From assembly GCA_945910005.1 (NCBI GenBank), contig OX246745.1, positions 38,311,800-38,375,799 of the forward strand: a stretch of DNA of 64,000 bases. The letters are read 5' to 3'. The DNA is from Isoperla grammatica. Taxonomy: Eukaryota > Arthropoda > Insecta > Plecoptera > Perlodidae. Shown here one piece after another: positions 43,915 through 57,300 of this stretch; position 1 is the first letter of the stretch, and the number at the start of each line of letters is the position of its first letter. The translations under genes were made by a program, and so were the position numbers. The notes beneath the pieces were generated by a model, which did no database searches, had not been told where the DNA came from, and saw only the letters and a list, made by a program, of their open reading frames with translations.

Positions 43915-44795
43915 TTGACAGATGAGCGATATTTTTCAATGTATCAAATCAAATAAATACTATGTGCATCTAGCTTCAATGGTCCGCAAATGCGAATCAT
44001 ATCGGTGGAACACTGTAAACACGAAGAAAATTACTTCCGTAAATAAACAATATTTGTTTATAACAATGGCGGTTAAAGCTACAATTTTCAAACTGTTGTC
44101 GTGTGTTGGTACTATGGATGTGGACTTACATACAAAAATTATTTATATCTGTGTGTAAGTTTGAATTTAATTAAATAAATAACAAAACATGTGTTTCAGT
44201 TGTTAATTTTTTGTAGGTTGGCATCTTACGTCATTGTAGCCATTCTATGACAGCTATCGAAATTCCAAATAATATTGCATAGGTATTGTTACGTACGCTA
44301 TGTTTGGTGTATACTTTGTGCATCTAACTGCAATAGTCCGCAAATGCAAATCATATCGGTGGAACACTGTAAAAATGAAGAAATTATTGTAGTAAATAAA
44401 CAATATTTTTTTATAACATAGCGGATAAACTTACAATTTTGAAACTTTTGTCAAGTGTTGGTACCGTTGATGTTAATCTACAAGTGAAACAATATTTTAA
44501 TCCGTTTGTAAGTTTTCATTTAATTAAATAAATAAACAATTTTTGTTTTTCAGTAATTAATTTTTTGTAGGTTGGCATCTTTACGAATTTGGCTGGTTAT
44601 GTTAACAGCATCGAGTTTAGTAGTCACAAATGTTGACCGAAAATTTCAGCCAAATACGTCAAGCCGTTTGACCTGTGCGCGACGAACAAAATTTAGCGCA
44701 CAGACATACAGACATACATACAGACATACACACAGACAAAGCGCCGATCGAGTTGTATGGAGAGATTTACTCCGCTTCGCTACGCTCATCTAACT
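43915..44795. repeat. Same element family, longer copy with internal duplication
   Basis: Starts GTTGACAGATGAGCGATAT and ends CTTCGCTACGCTCATCTAA. About 270 bp (43960-44233) are repeated at 44320-44580 (CGCAAATGCGAATCATATCG versus CGCAAATGCAAATCATATCG). A CAGACATA microsatellite is at 44700-44742. Termini agree with copy 1, so this is one element with a tandem segment. Confidence 0.65.
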
Positions 44796-45049
44796 ACTGG
44801 AGTTGGATTCACAAGAGGTCCTAGCCCGTTATCTGGACTTATCTCTAACTTGTTAGACTCTAACAATACCTGCCTAACTCTGAACGTTTAATTAAATTAC
44901 ATGTAAAATATACATGTAAACGATGACTTTGGAGCCGTCATAGCAACGAAGCACACAATAAAAAGTATAAGGTACACTAACAAAAATCAGTTCTTGTAAC
45001 TGGGTGAGTCGACAATAAAAACAAATTTACTTCAAAGGAATGTTGCCAG

Positions 45050-45235
45050 CGCAGTTGGCCGAGCTCGATTAGGCGTTGGTCTAGTAAACCGCGGTTTGTG
45101 CGTTCCATGATCGAATCCTGGCTAGGCCATGGATGTCATGTGGCGTTTTTTCATCCTCACAATCACCCACTCATCGTCTCGATTAGCCTCGTTGCAAAAA
45201 TATGGGAAGTAAAACCCCAAATATCATTATCATCA
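45050..45235 (+). mobile_element. tRNA-derived SINE
   Basis: A tRNA-like head (GCGCAGTTGGCCGAGCTCG as A-box region, TTCCATGATCGAATCC as B box) is followed by a body and the tail CCCACTCATCGTCTCGATTA and AAATATCATTATCATC. The tail matches 31590-31690 and, less closely, 47560-47640, indicating a SINE that shares its 3' end with a LINE partner. Confidence 0.75.
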
Positions 45236-45239
45236 CAGA

Positions 45240-47480
45240 GGAAAGTTGAAAGTAAAAAAGAAAGTAAGGGCCGGTCTTATGATTCTCGACTAAAAAATGA
45301 AGTACTGTCATGGTCACACACGACCTGGCAAGGGTAACGCGCTGCCACCAATCAGTGTTAGGCCACTGATAGCCGTGAGGTTAAGGGTACGCATGTTTGT
45401 GAAAACATGTTACAATTGAACGGGATCCAGGACGATTCCCATTTCAGGTAGAGACACACCGGAGGGAGCGAAAAGAAGCTAGGATAAATAAAAATATATA
45501 TTACGTGACAAACTCGGGTTATATTACGGTACACTTACATTTTGTTCAGGCAAGAGGCTTTTTCACTTCCGGACGATCCACTGCCACAACTCGTCCAACA
45601 CAAATTTCAGTCACACTTACAACACATAAAACATATAACCATTAAACCTAGACACTTTTCACGAGAAATGAACACAATTCAATACTGCCGCATGGTACCG
45701 TGAACCATACTACAGGCCTGGAGAGTTTGAGAGCCGAAGATCAACCTACTCGTTAGAGAGCCGGACAACTTCCTCGTTTGAGAGCCAGATAGCAACTTAA
45801 CTTAGGGTAGATGGTTTTTCCCTGGGTAACCTCGTATGTTCCCTCGTCATCCACTCTCTGGGTCGCTATTGGCTAACCCGTTTGGCCCTTTTGGTGATTG
45901 GTTAGTTATTTTAAAATCTGTTGATTGGTCCACTATATGGCCTTGGTACACCCCCCTTCGTTTCAAACATTGGAGTACTTTGTTACTGACAAGTGATTTA
46001 TTTTTGAACAGTTAGGCCCTTTTCCCACACCTGGACATTCCTAAGTAGAAATCTTCCATCTGATTTCTCTGGAGGTTCCCCTAGCAACAATAGCCTGTGA
46101 AAGGCCGTTTCTGTATCGATAGCGGCTTATTTAGCCCTGTACATTACTACAATATGCGTAACTCCCTTTGTTACCGTTAGGTACTTTACAACCCGTTTTT
46201 TTCCGTCTCAGTAAATAAGACTGCCTGACAAACTTTCTCTTTACCAATACGCTAACAATGGCTTCGCTCTCTTACACCCCTTCCTATAGTTAGTCCTTCT
46301 GGTGGCAACCACCAAACAATAAGAAGTTCTAATATAATCATATTATAGCTTTCGTTAAACAATTAATAATCATGTTGGCATTGTCAGCCTAAGATATCAA
46401 CAACTACAAACAAATTAAATAGTAAAATTAACAGTTTTAGCTCAATGTAATGTCTGTATTGCCTTTTATTGACAAAAACAAATAAATGTCTACAAGATAT
46501 TGTAAATGTCAACTGTAGGCTATACTATACAGTTTGGGAAAAATGAGGAAATTGGACATTATTAATTTACATGCAGCAATGCCACCCAAATATGTAACAG
46601 AATTATATTGTGTCAATGTGTGTAAAGTAGTGACACACGTATGTGTATACCCACTCGTGATAACCTGAACCCACTAACAGGGTCGGCGGTGGGTTTATTT
46701 GCAGGGCCTAAAACGCTCGGTGACCACATTAAGGGGTGGCACGTTAGGCTATGCCGAGATAGTTGCAGTGAAGGTGAGAGAGCCAACCCTCCAACCCTCC
46801 AACCTACCCGCGGATATGCTCTGAATGTTGCTTTTGTCGCGCGTAGATCTTGTACATCCACTAACCCTACTAACCGTAACCGAGTTCTGTTTGTAGGGTA
46901 TTGTTACTGAGCAGTTGTGGTACACCTGTGCGAAGATGGCCAACCCATGGACTTGGGGATTTATAGGGTTTCATTTGTTTCCCTAGTTGCTTTTATTGTT
47001 AATTTATTTATTTAATTCATATTTCATTTATTTATTTAATGCCTATCTTATTAAATTTTGAAACTGATGTACAAAGCAGGACTATAACAATAATATAACT
47101 AGATAATCCTTTTTTAATTTTTAATGACCAGAAAAATCATAGTCAAAACATACGCTTTTCAATAAGTTATAGTTACGGTACAAGCTTAGATTGTGAAAGA
47201 AACGTTTTAATTATGATAGGATTAAGGGTACGCAATAAAGATTAACAAAGGAGCATGACAACAAATTTGTGCTATAACACATTGCCCTCTAGTCAAAACA
47301 GTTTTCTTTCTTTTTTTCGGCAGTTTTGTGTTGGAGATGAACGAAACCGCATAGAAATGTGCTAACCAAACCATTTTGTTAAGAAAATTGTAGTGAAGAA
47401 AACTATAATTCGCTGTTAACAACAAAAAAGTGTTTTCATACTGGAATATTTATTTTTTAATTCGTTGTTACATAGATAAT
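45240..47480. other. Gene-free region
   Basis: No coding sequence with recognisable domains. A CCAACCCTCCAACCCTCCAACC short repeat is at 46780-46805, and 46640-46990 is GC-richer than its surroundings, but I cannot assign it. Confidence 0.5.
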
Positions 47481-47489
47481 ACAAGCGAC

Positions 47490-47640
47490 TTCGCGACTTA
47501 ATCCAGGTGACCGTTCCTGCGTTCTAGGTTCGAATCTTGGCTTCTATGTCATGTGACATTTGTTTACATTCATTTTCTCCCACTCTTCGTCTCGATTAGC
47601 AGCGTTACCAAATATGATAATGAAATAAAGAACTGAGCCA
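47490..47640 (+). mobile_element. tRNA-type SINE, related to 45050-45235
   Basis: GTTCTAGGTTCGAATCTTGG matches a pol III B box. The body and tail (CCCACTCTTCGTCTCGATTAGC, then GATAATGAAATAAAG) correspond to the SINE at 45050. Confidence 0.65.
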
Positions 47641-47869
47641 CTTATTCCCCTCAGTTGCAATATTATTCTGAAGTCATATATTAATATGTTCCACGTGTTT
47701 TCAAAGCAATGCTATACTTTATAACTCAAAAAAACTTCTGTGTCACAATACTTATAGTTTTATTTTACCAAACATGCAACACATTGTCGTACTGTTGAGG
47801 AAAAACCGGTCTTAAGAATTAGGGTTAAATTCTGAGTCACCTACTTTTCTTTTTTTGCAGTTGTAGTCT

Positions 47870-48355
47870 CATTTAAAATCATAAACAATTTTGTCACCTG
47901 ATGATGCCGCAACATTTGTCGGCGAAGCGTTGTGAAGGAGGGTATGTAGGAGGAACGGCCTCCTCACAAAACGTGGACTAATACCCAAAAACCCTCTCCA
48001 ACATCTCAGTTTGTCTACGAAAATTTACGTCTCAACATATATTTATTTTTTCCCACAATTGTTTTGTTTCTTCATGTTCTTTCTTATTTGCATACTTCTA
48101 TTTTTATTTTTTAATATGTTGAATTTCCACTTCATTTGATTTTATTTCATTTCTCAATTATTTTTTCTTGTTCTTGATTATATTTTATATACCTAGTTCA
48201 GTAGTTTGTTTTGTTTTTGTTGTTATTGTTATTTATGATTTCATTACTATTAATTGTTTGCATAGCTTAGTTTTATTTAAGGTCCTCCTTTGTAAATCAG
48301 TTTTTATAACTGAATAGGATAGACATTAAATAAATAAATGAAAAATGAAATGAAA
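47870..48355 (+). mobile_element. Retroposon with hammerhead-like motif and A-rich tail
   Basis: Near the start, CACCTGATGATGCCG...CGGCGAAGCG has the hammerhead order CTGATGA, a GCCG/CGGC stem and GAAG in place of the required GAAA. It ends ATAGGATAGACATTAAATAA and an (AAATGAAAATG) tail. Penelope-like elements and some SINEs carry such ribozymes. No protein is encoded. Confidence 0.45.
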
Positions 48356-49509
48356 ATGAACGGTCAATTAAAAACCAACACCTGTTAATGTTTAAAAGCT
48401 ATTTGATAATTGTTTTGATGCATCCGAGATCGCCCGCACGATAGAAATGAAATTGAGCTGTTTATTTTTTTAGCCCACCCAGAATACAAAAAACAAATGC
48501 AGTGAATTATTTATTTATTTTATTATAGCTGAGAGGCAACCCATTACAGTGGTTTTAATTTACAACCACATGTTTTATTAGGCCAACAAAGAACACGCTG
48601 CAATTTTACATGCGAATATTTCACATTATAAGTTTACCCGTACCTATACCAAAATACCTATCACACTATTATCCTGTGTCAGCACGCTATCGTTTCATTA
48701 ATTTATCACGTCCTAATAATCAAACAACCAAGATGTCTGCTGACTTGAGAGAATGAATAAGCAACTTATTGTACATTGTACATATTTTTTATTCTTGTAA
48801 TTAGACTCTCAAACATTTTAATAGTATTGTATTCAACGACCAGTTGAGCTAGGTTTGATTACAACATTCCCCAATAAATTTCTTTCAACAAATAATAATA
48901 ATCAAATGTGTAGGTAAAAATGTGTTCAACACAGACCATGTTTTAGAGTACCTATACAAAAGTAACCAAACTATAAATAGTAATGTAAATGTATTCTGAA
49001 ATAAAGATTAGCTTGAAGAACTTGGCGGGGAAATATTTATAAAGCTATTCATACGTCAAGGCCATCCCACCGTTTGTAAGATCCATAAACTTCATTATCC
49101 GATAGGGAACAACCTAAACTAGTCTTTGTTAAACTGGTAATCTACATCTCCTCATTTCGACTTCAGGATATCTCCATCGCCATCTTAGCTAACTCGTCAT
49201 ATCTGCAACACAAACAACTCAGATAATACGTCACGTCCTAGAGTTGGGCATCTTCGTATGGTCTTTGCTGAATGCTTGTCTACTGAAACGTATTTACTTA
49301 TACATACTAACCATGTAGAAAAGGCTGCGTTAGTGACATTAAGGATTCGCCATTTTGTTTGTCCATGTTCCCAGTTTTTGTTTTAGGCATGGGTGTTGTT
49401 ATTTTGTTGTCAATTATGTTATGTATCAGTAGTTGATGGTGACGTCATTCCCCGTGAGATTGTAAGGACCAATCACTTCCCACATCTCACCCCGTAATGG
49501 TATTTCTAG

Positions 49510-49563
49510 GGCCTTCAGGAGCAGGGCCATAACATATCGGCACAGCAGGTTATAATGCTCAAA
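49510..49563 (+). CDS. Possible upstream exon of the collagen gene
   Basis: 54 bp between an acceptor (GTATTTCTAG) and a consensus donor (GTAAGT), open and in phase 0. It encodes an 18-residue non-collagenous peptide starting GLQEQGHNISAQQ. Length and phase fit the downstream collagen exons, but nothing in the peptide identifies it. MACIT collagens have a non-collagenous N-terminal segment after the membrane helix, which is the only reason to suggest this. Confidence 0.3.
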
Positions 49564-49868
49564 GTAAGTGCAACACTTCATTCTTCATTCATTCCATCAC
49601 CATCCACTTAGACACCATCACTGTTTAGCATGCTTTCATTGTGTAGTAATGCATGATGAATGTTTTACTTATTTATTTTAGTATAGAAAATGTAGTTAAA
49701 AGGTTTTAATGCACAATTTGCAGGGTCTGATATTTGCAATCTGTAGGTGTACATAACACTTTGCATACATACTACAAAATAAGCATTTTATAATGAAAAA
49801 TCTAATATTCAATATTTTTGCAATGCCGATATAGATTAAAATATAACAAATACACAAACAATAACAAC

Positions 49869-50023
49869 GGTCATAAACAAAAACCTCTCACCAAAGTGCG
49901 TAAAAATTTTCGAGAGCTCTGTTCTCTTCCTCAGATGCGAGGGCAATGTGTGTCTGAGGTAGAGAGCAGAGCTCACGAAAAGTTTTACACATTTTGGCGA
50001 GTGTTTTTTTTTTGTTTATGACC
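49869..50023. repeat. 155-bp near-perfect palindrome (fold-back MITE)
   Basis: GGTCATAAACAAAAAC at the left is inverted as GTTTATGACC at the right. Inner arm blocks (CTCTCACCAAAGTGCGTAAAA against TTTTACACATTTTGGCGAG; GAGAGCTCTGTTCTCTTCCT against its inverse) make arms of about 70 nt around a short loop at about 49940. Confidence 0.85.
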
Positions 50024-50029
50024 TTAATT

Positions 50030-51149
50030 ATTGTGTGTTTTTTCATTTTAATATTTTCTTGGTCTAAGTTTTGGTTTTATTACCGATATAGATAATGTTG
50101 CTAATGTTTACTATGTAAATGCAATTATAAACAACTTCATTCTCCTTCCATTACAGCTATGCAATGTATTACGACTACTGTGCTCTTATCAGCCATGCAA
50201 AAAGTGTTTTGTTTAAAAGCATGTCCATATATGTTTAGATCTAGAACCTAGCTGTTCTGCTACTAGCTCAGAGCGCATCGCTTGCACGGGTATAAACATT
50301 CACATTTCGTCTCCGCGTAACGAAAGCTGTGGGAGCGTGAAGCACAGCACACGAAATATATTCGTTCTCAATAAAAGTTCGAAAGAGATAAAAGAACACT
50401 CTTCAACAAACTATTGAACAATATTCGCTAGAAAGAGAGACACGGTCGTCTTGGGACTTCGTTGAGAGAATTTCAAACACTCCGAAGATATCGTCTGTGT
50501 CTGCTCTGAATTCACGCTCTCACAATTCGTAACAGGTAATTTAAAAAGTTCAACAAGACATCTAACTGTGTTAAAGAATCTGTATTGTATTTCGTTCGCT
50601 ACTGGAAGGTAAATGACGAAACATGACTTGAAATAAAGATGAAGTTATACGAAAAGTTCAATTTTTAAGTTTATAACAAGTAAAATAAGCGAAAAAAACA
50701 ATAATGCCTTCTAAGGTAATTTATTTAATTTAAAAAACTAAGAAGAATATCTCCTATATTCTTCTATGTTTTCACTATTGAAACGAGTGACACGGGAAAC
50801 CGGGACCTGAACGATCCTGAACAGTACGGAACCTCGTTCCTATATCATTTTTGTACCAGTACTCGTAACTCCGTTTTTGAAATATTCTAATTGTAAACAT
50901 TTCTGAAAAAAACATATGTTTCAATCTTAATAATTTTAACACATCTGTAAGCATCTTATATATATTCGTATCGTATTAATAACATTTACTTCAAAACCTT
51001 TCGCATCGTACGGTGTATCTTTACACTTTTTGCAGTGCACCACTGAACACCATAATTCATATGGAAATCTATTTAATAAATGATCATAAAATGAATAATC
51101 TGTGAGCTGTGGAGGGAGTGGGAGGGACTGACCTATTGTTTGGCTGCAG
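50030..51149. other. Region upstream of the first certain collagen exon
   Basis: Mostly AT-rich. A moderately GC-richer stretch at 50260-50535 ends in a donor-like ACAG/GTAATT at 50535/50536 and might be a 5' non-coding exon. I found no exon encoding the cytoplasmic tail and membrane helix expected at the N-terminus of a MACIT collagen, which may lie before the window's collagen part or be missed. Confidence 0.35.
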
Positions 51150-51329
51150 GGCGAGCCTGGAGAGCCGGGCCCGCCAGGCCCTGCAGGCCCACAGGGCCCC
51201 GAGGGACTTGCGGGACACGACGGCAGACAGGGGATACCGGGGGAGTCGGGACCGTCTGGAGAGAAGGGCACACAAGGCCCCATCGGGCCCATTGGACCGA
51301 CGGGGCCGCCGGGAGCAGCGGGAGTTAAG
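51150..51329 (+). CDS. Collagen exon, 180 bp
   Basis: CTGCAG acceptor, AAG/GTAAGA donor. 60 residues of uninterrupted Gly-X-Y from [13 protein letters not shown] to GAAGVK. Confidence 0.93.
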
Positions 51330-54300
51330 GTAAGATTACACAAGCAACACTATGTAACTACAATGTTATTCAAACTTTGACTAGTTTATCTGAAAGATTT
51401 GCTTTGTGTGCAATTAACTATCAGAAGAGTTGCATAGTATTCTCAAAGTTTGAAACTGAACTGTAAAATTGACAAAAGTATCTATTTTCACTGTTTCACT
51501 GTTTGTAAATTTGTAATTAAAGATTTGCTCATACAAAACTTTTGTCCAGATGAAAACTAGACGAAATAAATTTTAGGAAAACTTTGCAATGAAATAAAAT
51601 TGTTTTGAAACCGTGTGGCAGAAGTGGTGCGCATTACCTTTGCCCAGGGAATTCCTGATTTGTGATTTGAGTTACGCCCCTGTCTGTGACGTCACCGCGT
51701 TTCCAGGGTTCCACGGGCGAGTACGGATACACCGGAGCGCCAGGATACCCGGGTATGCCCGGACGCCCGGGAATGCCAGTGAGATATTTTGAGTTTTCTT
51801 TCATTTAGATTCGGCTGTTCAACCCCAGACTGTATTTAACCTGTTTCTTATTTCGTCCCAGGGTTTGCCCGGAAGGAACGGTACACATGGATACGACGGT
51901 ATACCGGGCCTGCCCGGAGTCACCGTAAGTCCGGGACTATCCGTTACACAGCTTTCTATGGGTCTCTTCTGGGTGTTGTTACTAACTTTCTCTCGGCTTT
52001 TCGTTTCTAGGGAAGCTTTGACTACAGTGGAGCATTTCATTCTGCTTTCGGTTCTGGGCGCGGTCACTGTACTTACACATTACTTTAAGCATAGTTCACA
52101 ATCAGTCGTATCGTAACTCTTAAGGAGTATGAAATATTTACTAACACAATACACACACATCCTTACTTCGCTTATTGTTATTCTTCTGGTTTCTAAGTCC
52201 TGATTGGCTCGTCGCAAGGGTCGTTTATTGTCGTAGGAATTGGATTCTGAGTAATCCCTTACGAGTAATTACTCCTTAGCGAGTTCGTGGACGAACGAAT
52301 TGAAACGTAAAACATTGTGTCTTACATCTTACGTTTGATTGTGAACGATGCTTTATGCGATTGGATGCGATTGGATGATATTTTATTTTAGTACGAACTA
52401 CTAACTGATATGTAACCAATTTCTTGATCATAACTTACAACGTTGAAACGTGTTATATTCTTTTGAACGTGTGTAAATAAATATTGTCACTTTTATATCA
52501 TACACACATGAATTTCAAGTTTCAATTTTGCTCGATTAAAATGATTTCCTTACTGAGGATGAAAACCACAAACAAAACATCGTACATCTTGGCATTTTGC
52601 CGAAATTACTATTTCATACTGTGGATTCATATATATATATATATATTTGAGACGAAATGAAACATTGATAGCATCCGTCCGTACACACACTTTATTTTGT
52701 CAACCTCTTCCAAATCACTCAAAATGTCTACGCTAGATTTTTAAATTTGGAGACTTTAATGTAAACAATACAAAAACTCTGTGTATTTTATTCCACACCG
52801 TTCTTCGTAGACGTACACAACTACACACGAATGGATAATACACAATATTTGCATAATCAGTGCGCCCATCTTTAAAACCAACATTATTAGTTATTATTGA
52901 GGTACGGTTGAGTTCAGTTCTCCATTTTATGTGAGAGTTATGCAAATGTTAGCCAAACATCCGAGTTAACTCCAGTAATCATTAACTTGCTACTATTATA
53001 ATAGTGTATCTCATAAACAAAACCAGCCATGCGGTGTTATAAGCAAAAAAAAGCAAAAACACTAGAGCAAATACAACTCATCGGCTTTCATTCAGCTAAC
53101 TTCGCTGATGCACAACATGTCTGAATCATTCCAATGTCCTGCTTAGTACAGGTCATGTATTTAACGGCGGCAATTATCCAGACAATTATGCCACATTCAC
53201 AAATAAAAAGAAAACTGTGAACACCGAGGTATAATCGCCCCCCCCCCCCCCCCCCCCACCGAACACACATGATGTAGTGCTGGTTCCCTTGAGGGTTCGC
53301 AACAACGTTTGAACGCTGCTGATTTACGATCACTGCCGAGGGAGAGGAAGTCAGATTGCGTTTCAGCAAATATTAACGAACTTCGCTTCTTTTGGTGATG
53401 GAACTGGTGCTTCTATGATATAATGCAGCGACTTCACCAAGACTTACAGACACTTGTGTAGTTGCTCGGAAAATGTGCGTAAAACAAGGCTTCCCGCTTG
53501 TGAGTTTTGTAGAAAGAAAGCAAGCAAACAAACTAAAACATTATTAAGACGTTATTTTGAGAGTGCTGGACACAAATCACTAGAAACGCGTTAGAATGTG
53601 AGGTTGGTTTGTTAAATGACATCAATGACCAACTTACCAACATTTAACAATGATGCGGTGCTATATGTTATCAAGATCGCCTCAAATAGAGATTCAATAT
53701 GTATTACTTTTAGATCAAATTAGACAATTTGAGATATTAAAATCCAAACACAATCCATTTGTGGTCTGTTTTAGAATAACTGCAGACCTTGATTATTTTG
53801 AAACCGTAACTCAATTACTTTGTAACCGTCATCGCAACGAAACTCATAATAAATGGTATATAATGTCCCCCACTGAAAATCAGTTCTTGTAAAAACTTAT
53901 CTTGAAGTAAGCCCCCCCCCCCCCCCCACACACACAAAAAAAATGTACCTGTTTTATATCTGTAGATCGTGTGACAATAAATGCTAATTTATTTTTATTT
54001 ATTTGGCTTCCGAAAGAAATATGATGAAATTTGTGTCTGTTTGGAGTTAACTAATTTGTTTACTACAAAACTGATGTGTGGGAAGTCATGTTTCGTACGT
54101 TCCACCCATTTACATCTTCTGGTGGCGCGGTGCAAAGGGTGAGCGACAGTGCTGCTACGGTGGAGGGCGCAAGCAACAATGACTAACGACTTGTTTCTCC
54201 CAGGGCGACAAGGGCGACAAGGGCGAACGAGGCTTGACGACGACGCTGAGCGGTGATCAGTTCCCGACGGGAATAATCTAGGGTCTCGCGGGACCACCCG

Positions 54301-57300
54301 GTCCTCCCGGTAAGTCGGAATCCCGTCTCGGAAACTGTCTGTAGTGTACTGGAAGTGAATGTTTTGTACTTAGGGCCCAAACGGGGAAATAGTTTACACG
54401 CATGTAAATGTACAATAGACGAGGAATTCGTTATTATTGCTTTCGACCGAAGGAAAAATAGGTATTGCCCAACTACCGTATTGGAAGTTGTTACTTTTGT
54501 CGAGTTAGGCATCAATTTCTTGATGCTAGTCAGTGCAAGACATAATACATCAATGGACCCAACCTGGGTTAACTTTATACTTGCAATTAAATGTTGGCAA
54601 CAATGGATGCAATATTAGGAGACGCTGGGAAAAGAAAATAATATAATATCTGTATGAAAAAGAATTATAATATTTACGCAGGGCGGTTGTTGTCAGGGGG
54701 GGGGGGGGGGATTGTACTGGTCAAGCAGATATAAAGAACGACAGTCTACTTTCTGAGTTGACTGACTGGCACCATATGTTGGTTAGCGTTGGGGTGGAGG
54801 ACAGTTTGAAGAAAAAGCAAAAAAGTACAGAATTTCAATTTATTCTACGTGAGACTTTGTGTTCTGGCTCTGGCAAACCAATATTAAAACGCGTTGTGTG
54901 AGGGGAAGGGAGGGTAAAGGGGAGGGAGAGGCAACCACCGACTTTCTGAGCTTGAGACTGACTCTGACGTCTTGTTCTGAAGGACCGGAAGGGCCGAGGG
55001 GTGAGAAAGGAGATTTGGGTCCGACTGGCCCTCCTGGAATGCCGGGAGAGAAGGGTGCAAGAGGCAAGAGGGGCAAAAGGGTAAGGAATCATCAGCTTAC
55101 CCCTCTCTTTTCACCCCAAAGACAAATGGTACTGTAATGCACGACGGGGTTGGTCAAGTAGTCTTCTGTTGTGACCTCGGAGCTCTTTTAATCTGTCTCT
55201 TGTACTGTGCTGCATGAGTTGGAAGTAGTTATCCCCACCCTACCTGCATGGCTGCATGTCAGGGGTGCCAACGCACGCCCACTCACAGTTCTTGTATTTC
55301 GAGCTGGCGTTGTTAATTATCTTCCGAATGGTGGCAGCAGCATTTTATGTTATTTGTTCATATTGTTCCTTAGTTTTCCTTTGTAACATTATTATTGTTT
55401 TCCCATTATAGTAATCACATGTAATTATGTTGCTGTTATTAACGCTTTGGGTGTATTATTGTTTCTAGGGTGCTTATTTATGTATATTGGTTATGTTGAG
55501 TTATTTCTGCACTAGCCAAGTAGTTTCATAGCGTAATCCGGGAGTCTTCACTTCATTCTGTTGTGGAGTTTGGTGACTTCTAGTTGGTTGGATGTCAAGG
55601 TTGAAGTAAATGTAAGTATTTTAATGCTTTTTGGATGCTTTTGTAATTTGTATTCTTCTTTGATCTAACACTTTGAGAGTAGAACTAACCACTGCTGTAT
55701 ACTACAACTACCTTCAGTATTGTTTTACTAACACAACTCCTAATTTCTCCATCACAACCAACACTTCTTAATCTTGAATTTCTCATAGATGCAGTAATTT
55801 AACACTGGCTTTTGCAACCACAACTCACATTAACATTTGGTGGTTTGTATTACTTGATTTTCTGCATTAGCACTATTACGTAGTTTTGGAGATAAATTAC
55901 AAGAGCTTTTTAAGAAAAAGAGACGTAATCTTGCGTTCGAAAAAATAACAATTACAGGAAAGAGCATTAGATACATGCCCTATTGCACGGGCAACAAATA
56001 ATAAATTGATGAGTTTTTCACTTAAATAAAAGTATACAGGGCCATAAGTTTGGACAACCTATTCGACCAAATCTTGGTGTCTGTTTTGCTTTGGACTGTA
56101 GGCTTGGAAGGGCCTAGACGGTGAAGCTGTAGAACGGGGCCTGCCGGGCCTACCAGGCCCCAAGGGTGAACTGGGGGATAGGGCGACCTGGGCATCGCAG
56201 GTAATGGCCGTAGGAACAAGTACAACTCATTCACTTCCAAGGGCCGCGGCTGAGCGCCATGTTGACGCTGTGTGTGGGTTGCAGGGGAGCGAGGGGAGCC
56301 CGGACTGAGGGGGCCGGCTGGGGAGGACGGACTGAACGGTGAGGGAGGACCGCAAGGACCGCCAGGACTGCCGGTGAGCGACCAAGGGATGAAGTTGTGG
56401 AACATAGACTTAAGCAACCCTATACATGTTTCAAACCGCCCCCCCCCCCGACCAGTGTTTGCCATAGTACAGGTGGCTCTCAGGTAAACCACCTGTGAGA
56501 GGAATTGAGTAGAATAGGAAGACGAGTTGAAACTAGATCACCTGTATTTTTATCATTCGTCTTTCTAGTATGTACAAGATAAATTATTATCAAATCGGCT
56601 TTGCAATGTAGTTTACATATCCTTGTCGACATTGGCTGTCTGTAAACCCTATACCATACATATCACTTGTCGTAGAGAACCACAAACCATTATTACTGAC
56701 ATTTCCCAATTGTCAATCTGAGCCCATGGGGACTCTGCCAATCGTAAGAGGCGATCGCATTAGGTGATCCACCCTTTCCTCTCAATATTTCTCCTGCTCG
56801 TCCTCCTACTTATCCATTTCCTCCAATCAGCCCCCGACGTCTCGTGGCCTAGTTGTTGAGTACATCGTTACACGCCAACTCTTGACGGCCAAGGCGTGGT
56901 ATATACTCGGGAAACACTTGTTTACAGTGACCTTGTAGACATCACGTGGATTGTTTGTTTGTTTAGGGTCAATCTGGTCCAAAGGGAGAGAAAGGCGAGT
57001 ACGGCGATATTGGGCCCCCAGGTCTAATGGGCCCACCAGGATTACCAGGCCCACCAGTAAGTGTTTGTGAACACATCTTATGTCGTCGCTGTATCGATCT
57101 GCAATCATGCATTTTCTAAATATTTAATTGTTATTTCAGGGCTATCCCGGACAAAAAGGCGATAAAGGAGAAAAAGGAGAATCGGTAAGAATCTAAGGCA
57201 AAATTTCATTTTATAATTTTTCCCTATGTCAATTTTAAAATGTTTTATTAAGTAATCTGTGATTTTCCAACTGTAATAATTATGCATTCTGTTTCTATGT

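Noticed and set aside
45050..45130. A functional tRNA gene
   Set aside because: A and B boxes are present but the acceptor stem does not close and a SINE body and tail follow.
46613..46943. Overlapping frames on both strands at 46613-46943
   Set aside because: GC-richer patch with three overlapping open frames; none has a recognisable motif or clear splice sites.
50936..51343. Minus-strand Pro/Gly/Ser-rich frame resembling collagen
   Set aside because: Antisense of collagen exon 51150-51329. Gly-X-Y read backwards also gives Gly/Pro-rich text, but the borders only fit the plus strand.
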